NCBI GenBank assembly: GCA_023055425.1
Contig: JALGPY010000012.1
Location: 14,195,922 to 14,259,921, forward strand
Source of the DNA: Linanthus parryae
Taxonomy: Eukaryota; Streptophyta; Magnoliopsida; Ericales; Polemoniaceae
Length of the DNA: 64,000 nucleotides
Direction: 5' to 3'
Below the pieces are notes generated by a model, which was given only the letters and a program-made list of their open reading frames with translations, was not told where the DNA came from and did not search any database. The translations under genes were made by a program, and so were the position numbers. Below are positions 35,706 through 46,361 of the stretch, one piece after another (positions within the stretch are counted from its first letter, which is position 1; every line of letters begins with the position of its first letter).

Positions 35706-36440
35706 GTGAAATGTATATGCCATACTTTAGTTTCCAAATCTACTCGTATTCGTAAAAGTCACAAGCAAGTAGGGCTTCCGAACTGCATAAACAGCAAGCT
35801 GGTAGGGTTTCCCCTTGACACAATATATATATATATATATATGCTATTCACGAATCCTTACTATTTACAATTTAAATGTTGAGGTTTTCATTTACGATTC
35901 GAATCAAAATTTGACAAATATGCTTTTTAGCAATTGGAGAATTCATGGTGGGTTCATTATACAGGAATGGAGTCTATTAAATGGTTTGCATCTCCAGTAG
36001 TTTATTTATATAGCAGTTATTTTTAAAATATAAATAAGATGAGAAAAATATTGTCTCCAATAGGTTCTTTTTTCTGCTGATTATTTTGGCGGATAGTTAT
36101 CCCGCTCTCTACATTTAACGAGCCGGTCAATAACTTCATTTTTTTTAACCATGTTCTTACTTCTTAGCGGTTATGTCCTGAATTCCTTAAATTCTCTTAC
36201 AAGAAATATTGTGAATGTGCCAAGTGTTATTTAGCTAATCATTTAATTAACACTGTTGGAGCATAACTAAAATTTTACAATATCTAAAATAAAAAAGTTT
36301 AATTTTCATCAAATTATAAATAACTTTTAGCTAGTACTGCTGGAGATTAGGAGTCTTTAACTACAGGATAATATAACATATTTCATAAAACACTAAATTG
36401 TGAATAGTAACGATTCCATTGCAGTATTTTTTAGAGGGCC
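35706..36440. other. Intergenic, no gene seen
   Basis: AT-rich. It holds a TA microsatellite (35823-35842). I find no supported coding sequence or complete repeat. Confidence 0.5.
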
Positions 36441-36607
36441 GCTATGCTTCACCATTTTTTCTTCACCCTTCAAATTCACCTCCTACGTGTCAAGATGTGA
36501 TTGTGGTAACTGTTTATTTTAAGATATTTCTATAATCACATCACCAATAAAAACATCCACATAAGGGGTGAACTTGAAGGGTGAAGAAAAAAAGGTGACG
36601 TTTAGCA
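36441..36607. mobile_element. Hairpin MITE (about 167 bp)
   Basis: The two ends are inverted repeats of each other over about 60 bases. The left end runs CTATGCTTCACC, then TTCTTCACCCTTCAA. The right end in reverse complement runs GCTAAACGTCACC, then TTCTTCACCCTTCAA. No coding capacity. The family is unassigned. Confidence 0.65.
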
Positions 36608-36922
36608 TTTTCTTATTTTTTATCTTTAAAACATATTTCATAAATCTAGAACATGCACGGACAATACATCCAAATTTTGACCATAAGCACCCTAGTGTTT
36701 TAAGAAGCTCCCTTGGGGAACTAGGATATCGAAAACATAGAATAATGATGATATTGATAGGTATGTTCAGAAAGGAAAAATATAAGATACTGAGAATGGG
36801 AAACATAGGGGACTATTAACCTTGGACATACTTGTTATATGTTACTAATTGTGTCTTTATCTGAACAATTGTAAATTGATCCTGACGTAAACACACAAAG
36901 TCAAACAGTAGCTAAGCATGTA

Positions 36923-37182
36923 CTACCTCCGTTTCTTCTCTTTCATTTTAGGTGGACTTTTTTACCCGTAATTGGGTCACTTTGACTCGATGATTTTGAT
37001 AGCAAAACGATAAATTGTTTTGGCAATTTTTTCTTAGTATTGTAGAGTAAACTTTACTCTACAAGATCATGCAAAGATTATCAAATTTGTGTACTTTTTT
37101 GCTAACCAAATCACCGGGTCAAAGTGACTCAGTGAATAGTGTCAAAAAGTGAAGTAAAGTGAAAGAGAAGAAACAGAGGTAG
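36923..37182. mobile_element. Stowaway-like MITE 1
   Basis: Ends CTACCTCCGTTTC and its inverse GAAACAGAGGTAG, flanked by TA on both sides (36921-36922, 37183-37184). It has an internal motif CACCGGGTCAAAGTGA shared with MITEs 2 and 3. These are the marks of Stowaway (Tc1/mariner-type) MITEs. Confidence 0.75.
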
Positions 37183-37184
37183 TA

Positions 37185-37408
37185 CATCCTCCGTCTCTCT
37201 TCTGGTTTGACTTTTGATGGTCTCTTTAACTCGGTGATTTGTTTACCAAACGATGCAAAAAAATTGTAATTATTTCATGATGTTGTAGAGCACAGTTTTT
37301 TTCACAACACAATGAAAAGATCAAAAGATTACCAAATTCTTGAATAGTTTCGCTAACCAAATCACCGGGTCAAAGTGACCATTAAAAGTCAATCCAGAAG
37401 AGAGGAAG
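37185..37408. mobile_element. Stowaway-like MITE 2, directly beside MITE 1
   Basis: Inverted ends (ATCCTCCGTCTCTCTTCTGG and an imperfect inverse) with TA at 37183-37184 and 37409-37410. It shares the left TA with MITE 1 and the CACCGGGTCAAAGTGA motif. Confidence 0.7.
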
Positions 37409-37444
37409 TACTACCTAAAAGACTATAAATATGTTTAACATAAT

Positions 37445-38623
37445 GGCCCCGTTTGGATTCACGGGTTCGGTTCAACCGAACCCAAACCCAACCTTTGTCA
37501 GCACCGGTGCCCTGTGTGACACCCGGCCGGTGACCGGCTTCTACAAGACCAGTGGCCTGGTCGTTCCAACCGGTGGCCGGGTGTTTTGTTTTCACAATTA
37601 CCAGCCGGTGGCCGGGTCCTTCTCACCGGTGACCGGCTTGTTATATTTTTTTTTTTTTTTTCTACTTTTTGTCTGATGGCACACGTGAAAACTTTCTTGT
37701 TCAGAGTGTTTAAATTGATATTGTTTGTTTGTATTTGATTGTTTTATGGTGAATAAATTGTTGTATGGTGAGAAAAAAATTGGTCACATGGGATGTTTAA
37801 TTTTCTTGTTCAGAGTGTTTTGTAAAAACTTTGTGTTGTTTTGTTTGTTTGTATTTGATTGTTTTGTTCCACTCCGTCTCTCCTCTAATGCACCATTTGG
37901 ATTTTTCACCCGTAATTGGGTCACTTTGACCTGGTGATTTAAATTGCAAAACGATATAACTTTTTGATAATTTTTTATGGTCTTGTAGAATAGATGTTAC
38001 TCTACAACACTACGAAAAAATTATCTAAAAATAGCAAAGTTTTGCTGTCCAAATCACCGGGTCAAAATGGTGCAAAAGAGGTGGGACGGAGTGGTATATT
38101 CATTTGTTTGTTTGTGTTGATTAAATCAATTCAAAATTGATTTGTATGGATAGTTCACGTGAGAGTTTAAGCTTTTTTGTTTTTGTTTTGTTGTGAATGA
38201 TGTTGTCCAGGAATCGATTCACATTCAAAATTCTTCATCATCTCTTTCAACTATAAAAACATGAGGGTGCAGTTTACCATCCTCCATCATCTCATTTCAC
38301 CATTCTCCAGCAACTCATTTCACCATTGCATTCGTATCACCAACTCTTCACAAAAAAAATATATAGCCAAGTGACCCGGCCACTGGCCACAAACAGTCCA
38401 CCGGCCGAATATGACCAGGCCACCGGCCGAATATGACCAGGCCTCCGGCCAAAACACAGTTGCAATTTTTTTTTTTAATTCCAACCGGTGACCGGGTAAA
38501 TGTTAACCGGTCACCGGAAAAAAATATACCCCACCCATTAATCCCTAAACCCAACCATTAAATCCAAACGACACCGTGTTACGGTTCAACCAAACCCCAA
38601 AACTGTAAAATCCAAACAGGCCC
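37445..38623. mobile_element. Non-autonomous DNA transposon (about 1.2 kb), PIF/hAT-like ends
   Basis: Ends GGCCCCGTTTGGATT and, inverted, GGGCCTGTTTGGATT, with AAT next to each end as a possible 3-bp target duplication. Both subterminal regions are rich in CCGGTGACCGG-type motifs, including a short tandem repeat (about 38400-38455). MITE 3 is inserted inside. No transposase is encoded. The superfamily is uncertain. Confidence 0.65.
37869..38094. mobile_element. Stowaway-like MITE 3, nested in the 1.2-kb element
   Basis: Ends CCACTCCGTCTCTCC and inverse of CCACTCCGTCCCACC. The interior is similar to MITEs 1 and 2 (TAATTGGGTCACTTTGA and CACCGGGTCAAAATGG). The left TA is not preserved. Confidence 0.65.
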
Positions 38624-40058
38624 AATATGTATGCTTTTAGAGGCATTTTGTGCGTCTTTTAACGATTTGTAGAGATCCCTGCAATCGGTTGCCAATTTCT
38701 GTTAAGTGTGTCCGATACGACTCAATACTGTTACACAGTGACCGTGATTGTTACATCGGCCGGTACCAATCTGTAGAACCATACCTGTAGCTGTAGCTGA
38801 AGCAGTGGTGAAACAAGCAAAGCGGTCTTAATCACAACCGAATCGTAAGCTTCCGGTCTCTTGAATTACGATTCAGATCAGTTTTGCCCATTTAAGATTT
38901 GTAGAAGGATTTGCATCTTTCGTGGGTGAATCAAACAGGATCATTGATTCGTAAAATTCTGACAACTATGCTCCTGAAATTGGTTTTCTTAATTCTGGAA
39001 TAAATGAACATTTGAATACCTGTAAGGAAGGCTTTATTTAGAAATGAAGTGGACTTGGAATGCGGATGTGCTAGATGATTGGGTGAAGTGGTTTCCATTT
39101 TTTGTCCTGGGCAAAGTAAGTTTGCTGAATTGGAGCAGAGCAAACGTACCTTAGTAGTAGTTGCTAGTGTATCTGCTTCTGCATGTATACAGATACGGCT
39201 CCTTGCCGATTACGAACAGCTTACAAATGATGGTATATGGATTGTGATTTCCAAATAATGCAATGAACGCGGAAACTTTAGTTAGGGAATCGAATCTTTA
39301 AACAAAGAGACAAGTCCACTGCCGGGGATTTCAGTAGGTTGGTTTGATATACTATTTCTACTCGGGTGCTTCATTTAAAATGAAGACATCAATTCTTTTA
39401 TGTGCATTTCCATTTTGAAGGCTTAGGGCTGAAGATATGCAACAAGATCAGAACCATTAAGTCATTTTAAAAAATCACTGGAGAAGGCAAATTAGGCGCG
39501 GTATCAATGAATTTAAGATTGGTGGTGCGAGATACCCTAGAGAGAGAAAAGACCTGACTTAAAGAAAAAATGAAAAACAGAAGATTGAATTGCCGGAAAT
39601 GTGGGACAGGATGCAGCGAAGGTTAAATTTGGGCTAAGAGACTGGGATCATTTTTGAAGACCAATTCCCTTGTTGCTATGATCAAGGCAAAGAGCATTAT
39701 TCAATAATCATACATTTAAACCTTACACCTACCGACCTCCTAATCGTGGACTCTGAAAGAATTGCAATGTTCATTAAGTATTTGTAGATTAATTATTAAG
39801 TATACATTCAGCAAATCGTGTTTGCTCAATTGACCAAGTTATAGAGCAAGATCTTTCTTTGTTTCTTTTCGCTTCCCCTAAAGGACAGGACTATGACGCA
39901 GACATCCTAGCAGTCTTGTGAATTCTATGTTCATTGATTAATCTCTTACTACTTGGCCACTCCCACCATGTAACCATAACAGATGTGAGTCAACAAGATA
40001 TTGTCTAGCAGCTCGCTGTATTCATTCTAAGAGAAATTGCCAAAATTATTTTCCAGAA
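38624..40058. other. Upstream region of gene 1
   Basis: No supported gene. The last bases before the gene 1 ATG (TTATTTTCCAG then AAATG) look like a 3' splice site, so a 5' leader intron is possible. Confidence 0.45.
39829..39839 (+). promoter_or_regulatory. W-box-containing 11-mer upstream of gene 1
   Basis: ATTGACCAAGT lies 220 bp before the ATG. The identical 11-mer lies 248 bp before the ATG of gene 2 (51175-51185). TTGACC is the W-box core bound by WRKY factors in defence genes. The regulatory role is inferred. Confidence 0.4.
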
Positions 40059-43000
40059 ATGTTCAAGAATATGTACTTTTTTTCTCTCTTCTTTCTTTGC
40101 ATCGGTCATCTTATTCTCATAGAAGCTCGCTACAGTAATCATTATTATACAGCTGATGATGTTGCAATCAACTGTGGCTACATTGGCAACTCAATCGCGT
40201 TAGATGGCCGCGAATGGGTTGGAGATGCCGAGCCACAGTTTTCCAGAAAACCCAAAGAAAATAGCAAAGCAGTAAGCTCAAAAGCTCCCGAACCCTTCTA
40301 TGCTGAAACTGTCCCGTACATGACCGCTCGGATATCTCGCTCAGAATTCATTTACTCGTTCCAGGTCAACCAAGGCCAGAAATTTATCCGCTTGCATTTC
40401 CATCCAGCTTTTTATCAAGGATTCGAAAGGTCTAAGGCAATTTTTACAGTGAAAGCCGGAGCATACACCCTTCTAAAAAATTTCAGTGCCTCATTATATT
40501 CTGATGCCTCTGGCTTAATGTCATTCACTAGAGAATTCTGTCTGCATGTTGAAGAGAGCCAAGTTCTCAGCTTAACTTTTTCTCCATCCAAAAGTAGCAG
40601 CTCCACTGATGTGTACGCTTTTGTGAATGGGATAGAAATCATCTCCATGCCAACCGGACTGTACTACACACCAGACGGTGATCAAGGAGCGCGAGTTGTT
40701 GGCCAAAAACACCGGTTCCATGTCGATCACAGTACTGCGCTTGAGTTAGTTCACCGCTTAAATGTTGGAGGAGGCTCAATTTTACCAGCGGATGATTGGG
40801 GTATGTTCCGGAAGTGGTTAAGGGATTCGAGATACTTATCAGAATCAGGTATTTTACCACTTACTTCAGCTATTCCAATCAAGTACAAAAGCATGCCAAC
40901 ATATATAGCACCATCGAAAGTTTATCAAACATCTTGGTCAACCGACCCGAACAAACAAAGAGACAAGATGAATAATCTTACGTGGTACTTGCCAGTGGAT
41001 GTGGGCTTCAGGTACCTTGTAAGGATTCATTTATGTGAACTTGACCATGGAATAACAGATATTGGCCAAAGGAAGTTTGGTATCTTCATCAACAGTAAAA
41101 CTGCTGAAGCTTCTGCAGACCTGATAGAAATGGGTGGTGAAAATGCTGTTGCAGTGTACAGAGACTACGTGGTAATGATGGAAGGAAATAGAAGGGAAGG
41201 GAAGCGTGACCTGAACATATCTCTTCAACCACAATATTATGACTCCAGGACAAAATTCTACACCGGTGCCAGCTTAAGTGGGATAGAAGTGTTTAAGTTG
41301 AGCAATCCTGACAACAATCTTGCTGGTCAGAATTCCGAACCTGGTGCACATACTCCAGTGGATCTTACCATGAATTTCAAGGAGTTACTGCGTCTGTCTG
41401 GGAGTCTAAATGCAGTTGTGAGCAGTCTTGTACTTTTGATGACATTTTTCAGTATCATATTTTACAATTTACGACTTTGGGCAGAGAACTTGCCGCAAAA
41501 AGGTGTGTCAGAATCATCAAGGTCAAAGCAGGCTTGCCGTGAATTTTCTTTTCCTGAAATACAATTGGCGACCAACAACTTTGATGATGCATTAGTGATT
41601 GGAGACGGCGGTTTTGGCAAGGTTTACAAAGGTATCATTGACAAAGGAACCACTACAGTTGCTGTGAAGCGCTTGAAGACAATGTCAAAGCAAGGAGCGG
41701 AGGAGTTCTGGACAGAAATCAAGTTGCTCTCAAACCTACGGCATACTCATTTAGTCACTCTAATAGGATATTGCAATGATGTCAATGAGATGATCCTTGT
41801 TTATGAATACATGATCAATGGTACTCTAGCTGATCATCTCCATAAGATGAGGGGAAATGATGTCATTTCTTCTTTGTCGTGGGAGCAAAGACTGAGCATT
41901 TGTATTGGAGCTGCTCGCGGACTAGAGTACCTTCATACTGGTGCTGAACACAGAGTCATACACCGAGATGTCAAGACCTCAAACATTTTGCTGGATGAGA
42001 ATTGGGTGGCCAAAATTTCAGATTTTGGCCTATCGAAAATGGGTGGACATGCAGCAACAAACCAAGCAAGCACGTATATTATCACAGATGTTAAGGGCAC
42101 ATTCGGTTACTTAGATGTTGAATATTTCTTAACTCATAGGTTGACAAGGAAGTCTGATGTTTACGCCTTTGGCGTGGTACTGTTTGAAGCACTGTGTGGG
42201 AGGCCTGCTGTGGATAAAAGACATGAGGGGGAGGAGCGCAGCTTATCACTTTGGGCCCAATACTGCATCAAAGAGGGAAAACTTGATCGGATCATTGATC
42301 GGAAGATCAAAAAGGAGATTTCCCCACATTGCCTGAAGGTCTTTGTAGAAGTTGCTCACAAATGCCTATGCAATCGTCCAAATGATAGGCCTAGAATGTC
42401 GGATGTGGTGCAGAGGCTTGAGTTTGCTTTAGCATCACAGGACCAGAAAGCATATTCTTCAACTGAAACAGAATGGGACGAAGAAGTCGAGGAAAAAGAA
42501 GCAACCAATGTGAGTATGCTTGTTAACATGTCCATTGACAAAATTGTGGAGGTGGAAGGGGAGGAGAAGGTTGTAGATATTGAAGTCGTTCAGCAATCCA
42601 AGTCTGAAATTGGAGAAGCGAGTACAACTGAAGAAGCAGAAAGCTCCACTGACAAGTCCGTAGATAAAGCAAACAAGAAAACTAAAACCAAGGGATTTGG
42701 TTTTTGGAGAAGAAACAAAAAGGGAAGCGATAATATTTCACCATCATCATCTTGGTGGAATTGGAAATGGAATAGATCGGTGACAGCAACCAAGGTTGTA
42801 ATGCCTTCCTCAGAAAACAGCAGTCCTGTGATGCCTTCCTCGGAAAACAGCAGTCCTGTGATGCCTTCCTCGGTAAACAGCAGTCCTGTGATGTCTTCCT
42901 CGGAAAACACCAGTCCTGTGATGCCTTCCTCGGAAAACACCAATCCTGTGATGCCTTCCTCGGTAAAGAGCAGTACTCCTGAAATCCTCTGCCGTCGTTT

Positions 43001-43976
43001 CTCTCTAACAGAAATTAAAGAAGCCACCAAAAACTTCCGGCCTAATCTAGTGTTCAACTTTGGGGGTCCTGGTGGTAGCGAGATGTACAAGGGATATATC
43101 GATAATGGAAAAGTTCAAGTTGCCATAGAAAGGTGTGTCCGACAGTCTAAGGAAGAATTTGTTGGAGAGATTGAGATACGCTCTAGAATTAATCACCCCA
43201 ATATTGTTTCTTTCTTTGGGTACTGTCATGAGTCTGATGAGACTATACTTGTTCACGAGTTCATGGTGAAGGGGAGCCTTAAACATCACCTTCATGGTGA
43301 ACATGTAGATCCTCTACCATGGCAGAAGAGGCTGGAAATTTCCATTGATGCTGCTCAAGGACTTCAATATCTTCATACAAGCTCTCCTACTCCAATCATC
43401 CACGGAGATTTCAAGTCGAGCAGGATCTTGTTGGATGACAAATGGATTGCTAAAATTTTAAGTTTGGAGGCGCCAAATATAGAAGCTGAGGACAAAGCCA
43501 GGACACAAACTGTTGTCACCAATGTTCTTAGGGAGACTTTTGGGTATATGGATCCCGAGTACTTGCTGCGTGGAAATTTAACTACCAAATCTGACGTGTA
43601 CTCCTTCGGGGTGGTTCTGCTGGAACTACTCTCTTCTAAGAAACCACAACACCCTCATCTATATGGGGATGAGAAAAATCTTGTACACTTGTTCAAAAGC
43701 TGCATCCAGAAGAAAACCATTGGACGAATACTCGACCCATATCTTGTTGGGAAAATGTCCCCTGAAAGTTTAAGGAAATTTGTCAAGATAGCAGAGTCCT
43801 GCTTGCTCTTTCGAGGAGTTGAACGCCCTAAGATTGATGATGTCTTGGATGAGTTATACCAGGCATTGGAGATGCAGCAATCATCAGGTCCAAATATGAT
43901 GTTTGGTTCACTTAACGTCCTTCCAGAGGAATCCCGCTTTAATGCTGCCATTCGTGCCTATACAAAAATTCTGTAA
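40059..43976 (+). CDS. Gene 1: malectin-like receptor kinase (CrRLK1L) with kinase plus pseudokinase
   Basis: An intronless frame of 1305 residues. Residues 1-23 look like a signal peptide. The malectin-like ectodomain spans about 28-425, with FRYLVRIHLCE and the CrRLK1L-typical NNLAG. A TM segment lies at about 451-471. Kinase 1 (about 505-785) looks active: [11 protein letters not shown], Lys537 in VAVK, HRD at 635-637, DFG at 655-657 and GTFGYLDVEY. The linker (about 787-980) has an acidic part, a basic Trp-rich part (SSSWWNWKWNR) and six 10-residue repeats like MPSSENSSPV (915-974). Kinase 2 (about 990-1270) is degenerate: Lys to Glu1024 (VAIE), HRD to HGD (1115-1117), DFG to SLE (1135-1137). 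Family members sense cell-wall or peptide cues at the plasma membrane. Kinase-pseudokinase pairs occur in plant tandem-kinase immune proteins, but a receptor with this full layout is unusual. A role in defence or wall sensing is inferred. Confidence 0.9.
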   Translation: MFKNMYFFSLFFLCIGHLILIEARYSNHYYTADDVAINCGYIGNSIALDGREWVGDAEPQFSRKPKENSKAVSSKAPEPFYAETVPYMTARISRSEFIYSFQVNQGQKFIRLHFHPAFYQGFERSKAIFTVKAGAYTLLKNFSASLYSDASGLMSFTREFCLHVEESQVLSLTFSPSKSSSSTDVYAFVNGIEIISMPTGLYYTPDGDQGARVVGQKHRFHVDHSTALELVHRLNVGGGSILPADDWGMFRKWLRDSRYLSESGILPLTSAIPIKYKSMPTYIAPSKVYQTSWSTDPNKQRDKMNNLTWYLPVDVGFRYLVRIHLCELDHGITDIGQRKFGIFINSKTAEASADLIEMGGENAVAVYRDYVVMMEGNRREGKRDLNISLQPQYYDSRTKFYTGASLSGIEVFKLSNPDNNLAGQNSEPGAHTPVDLTMNFKELLRLSGSLNAVVSSLVLLMTFFSIIFYNLRLWAENLPQKGVSESSRSKQACREFSFPEIQLATNNFDDALVIGDGGFGKVYKGIIDKGTTTVAVKRLKTMSKQGAEEFWTEIKLLSNLRHTHLVTLIGYCNDVNEMILVYEYMINGTLADHLHKMRGNDVISSLSWEQRLSICIGAARGLEYLHTGAEHRVIHRDVKTSNILLDENWVAKISDFGLSKMGGHAATNQASTYIITDVKGTFGYLDVEYFLTHRLTRKSDVYAFGVVLFEALCGRPAVDKRHEGEERSLSLWAQYCIKEGKLDRIIDRKIKKEISPHCLKVFVEVAHKCLCNRPNDRPRMSDVVQRLEFALASQDQKAYSSTETEWDEEVEEKEATNVSMLVNMSIDKIVEVEGEEKVVDIEVVQQSKSEIGEASTTEEAESSTDKSVDKANKKTKTKGFGFWRRNKKGSDNISPSSSWWNWKWNRSVTATKVVMPSSENSSPVMPSSENSSPVMPSSVNSSPVMSSSENTSPVMPSSENTNPVMPSSVKSSTPEILCRRFSLTEIKEATKNFRPNLVFNFGGPGGSEMYKGYIDNGKVQVAIERCVRQSKEEFVGEIEIRSRINHPNIVSFFGYCHESDETILVHEFMVKGSLKHHLHGEHVDPLPWQKRLEISIDAAQGLQYLHTSSPTPIIHGDFKSSRILLDDKWIAKILSLEAPNIEAEDKARTQTVVTNVLRETFGYMDPEYLLRGNLTTKSDVYSFGVVLLELLSSKKPQHPHLYGDEKNLVHLFKSCIQKKTIGRILDPYLVGKMSPESLRKFVKIAESCLLFRGVERPKIDDVLDELYQALEMQQSSGPNMMFGSLNVLPEESRFNAAIRAYTKIL
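42801..42980 (+). repeat. In-frame 30-bp minisatellite, six units, in gene 1
   Basis: Six contiguous 30-bp units starting ATGCCTTCCTCGG, each encoding a variant of MPSSENSSPV. The units differ by a few bases. The length of 30 keeps the frame whatever the copy number. It lies between the two kinase domains. Confidence 0.9.
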
Positions 43977-44942
43977 GCAAATCGTAATGTTCTCTTTTTG
44001 TTTCACTGAAGTTTTAGCTTTTTGTCCAAGAAGCGCTAGTTAAATATTTCATCCATAGACTAAAGCAAACATTGACAAATTCCAGCACGACTATACCCAC
44101 AATGAGCTGTTTCGGAAGTTGTCTGTTGTATTTTGTGAATGAGTAGTTGAAATCTCTCTCCTCACCACAACCACTTATTCACAAAACCCCAAAAAAAAAA
44201 CTATCCAAACTACCCCCAACGAAGCACCAATAAAACCCCTAATGCTGTTCTTAGTTTCTGGTTGATTTTTTGCTAAAAAGGTTAATTGCATGCAATGTAT
44301 TTTTAAGAATGTAACACTGAAACGGGTGGTGGCACGTGCAAATTTGAGTAAAATTTGAAATTGGTGGTGGCACGTACAAATTTGAGTAAAATTGGGGTGT
44401 GGTATTTACAGTTAACCCTAAATACTATAATGCTGCATAATTGCATGTGATTGCTTTCTAAATGATGTTAATTTGGGGTGTGGTATTTACAGTTACCCCT
44501 AAATACTATAATGCTGCATAATTGCATGCGATTGCTTTCTAAATGATGTTAATTTGGCACACATTACTACTTTACGTATCGTATTATTGCTGCGCTTATT
44601 TGTTCAGTTTCATACAGCTATGGGTAATTTGGGTTAATTCTGTGGCTTAGGGACCAAGGTGAAACGAATAATCAAACTAGGAAGGCTCAAATGAAAAAAT
44701 CATGGGATTTCGAAGAGTCGGAGTTCAAAAGTCCTGGGCCCAAGCGTACAAGTGTCCGGTAAGCTAATTGTCTTGTCTTTCTCATGTTTGATTGAACTTT
44801 TAGCTTTTTATCTGCGATGCGCTAGTTAGAAGGTGTAGTGCTTTATTCATATCTTATTCTGTTATATTATTCACGCCTTGCGATGCGCTAGTTAGAAGGT
44901 GTAGTGCTTTATTCATATCTTATTCTGTTATATTATTCACGT
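43977..44942. repeat. Region after gene 1 with three successive two-copy tandem duplications
   Basis: No gene seen. Three separate direct duplications follow one another: a 38-bp unit (44325-about 44393), an 81-bp unit (44394-44555) and a unit of about 65 bp (about 44814-44942). Part of the gene 1 3' flank (about 44006-44040, with TTTTAGCTTTTT and GCGCTAGTTA) also recurs near 44795-44830. Confidence 0.65.
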
Positions 44943-45310
44943 CTCACGAACAATGAAAAGAAACGATGAAACACACAGTTTACGTGGTTAGTTAGCACAT
45001 ATTATGCTAACTACGTCCACGGACAAGAAGATCATTTATTCAACTCAAGAGAACGATTTACAGCGATTGCATATGAATATAGGAACCCAGACGATCACTT
45101 TATTACCCCCCCCCCCCCCCCCCCAAAAAAAAACCGCCCTAAGCTCTTCGGTAATGTTTCCATCCTCATTTGCGATTTGTTCGTGTGAACATGGCGTTTG
45201 TTCCTGCAAACATGTTCATACGAGCAACTCCCTTGTTGGTACGAACAGGCAGTGGGTTTTGCTTCACTATTGCTCCATCGCGTGTTCATTATTCAAGGCA
45301 CATTCCAACA
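44943..45310 (-). repeat. 3' LTR of element G
   Basis: Matches 49441-49810 and starts TGTTGGAATGTGCC on the minus strand at 45310. It contains a homopolymer C run beside an A run (about 45108-45133) and decayed copies of the GTTCG...CGAAC dyad (45177-45250). Confidence 0.8.
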
Positions 45311-46361
45311 ATCTCCAACTTGACTTTAAGTCTCTCGTCTGCAGCAAAGCCTTCCTTTTTCTTGCGAACAAAGTTCGTCTTCTTGTCTCCCAATGTCTCC
45401 CGTCACGGAGACTCACTGGACCCCCACTGGTTCCGACATGCCCCGAAGGGCCTCACTGGCTCAAGATGTTAAGCAATTCCAGGCAAAGCTGTAACTTGCT
45501 CTCCGAAACTGGCTTCCTGAGCAAATCCGGGGGGTTGTCAGCTGTCTTCACCTTCATTACATTGATCATGCTCTCGCTTATCATAAAATGATACCTGACA
45601 TCGATATGCTTGGTCCTTTCATCATGAACCTGGTCTTTAGTCAAGCAAATCGCACTCTAGCTATCACAGTAGACTATCGCTTGATCTTGAAGTAGGCCTA
45701 GATCATTGACCATTCCTTTAATCCATATTTTCTCCTTTGCTGCTTCCGTCAGATCCATATACTCCGCCTCCGTGGTTGAAAAAGTCACCGTCGGTTGTAG
45801 CGTAGCCTTCTAACTCACGTCCCAGAGCAAACACATAGCTAGTCATTGATCTCCTGCTATCAATATCACATGCATAAATCAAGAACCCAACTACCAAGAT
45901 GTTTTCATTAGTCCCATAACATAGGCCAATGTCTGACGTACCCCAGTGATCTTTACTCGGTTGAGCCATAAAACGACTTACCACACTAACAACGAATGCT
46001 ATGTCCGTTCAAGTACAGACCATAGCATACATGAGGCTTCCAACTGCGCTAGCTTATGGAACCTTGGACATGTACTCCTTCTCCTCAGTTTGATTTCCTA
46101 GCTTGCTGTTAGTCGCCATATGAGTATCTATAGCTCTAGCTGATGACATCCGGAATCTCCCCAAGATCTTCTTGATGTATCTTTGTTCTGATAAGAAAAG
46201 TGTTTGCTTCTTCATATCTGTATAGATCAATATCAACTCCCAGAATTTTTTGAGCAGCCCCAAGATCCTTCATCTCGAATTCCGCACCGAGAGACCTCTT
46301 CAATTTTTGTATGTCCTCCATATCATGTGGTGCAATCAAGATATCATCTACATACATAACT

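Noticed and set aside
37431..37937. Small ORFs in the 37-38 kb region
   Set aside because: They lie inside transposon ends and low-complexity DNA, with no recognisable domain.
45004..45591. 195-residue ORF on the plus strand
   Set aside because: It is antisense to the copia LTR and RNase H region of element G and includes translated C and A runs.
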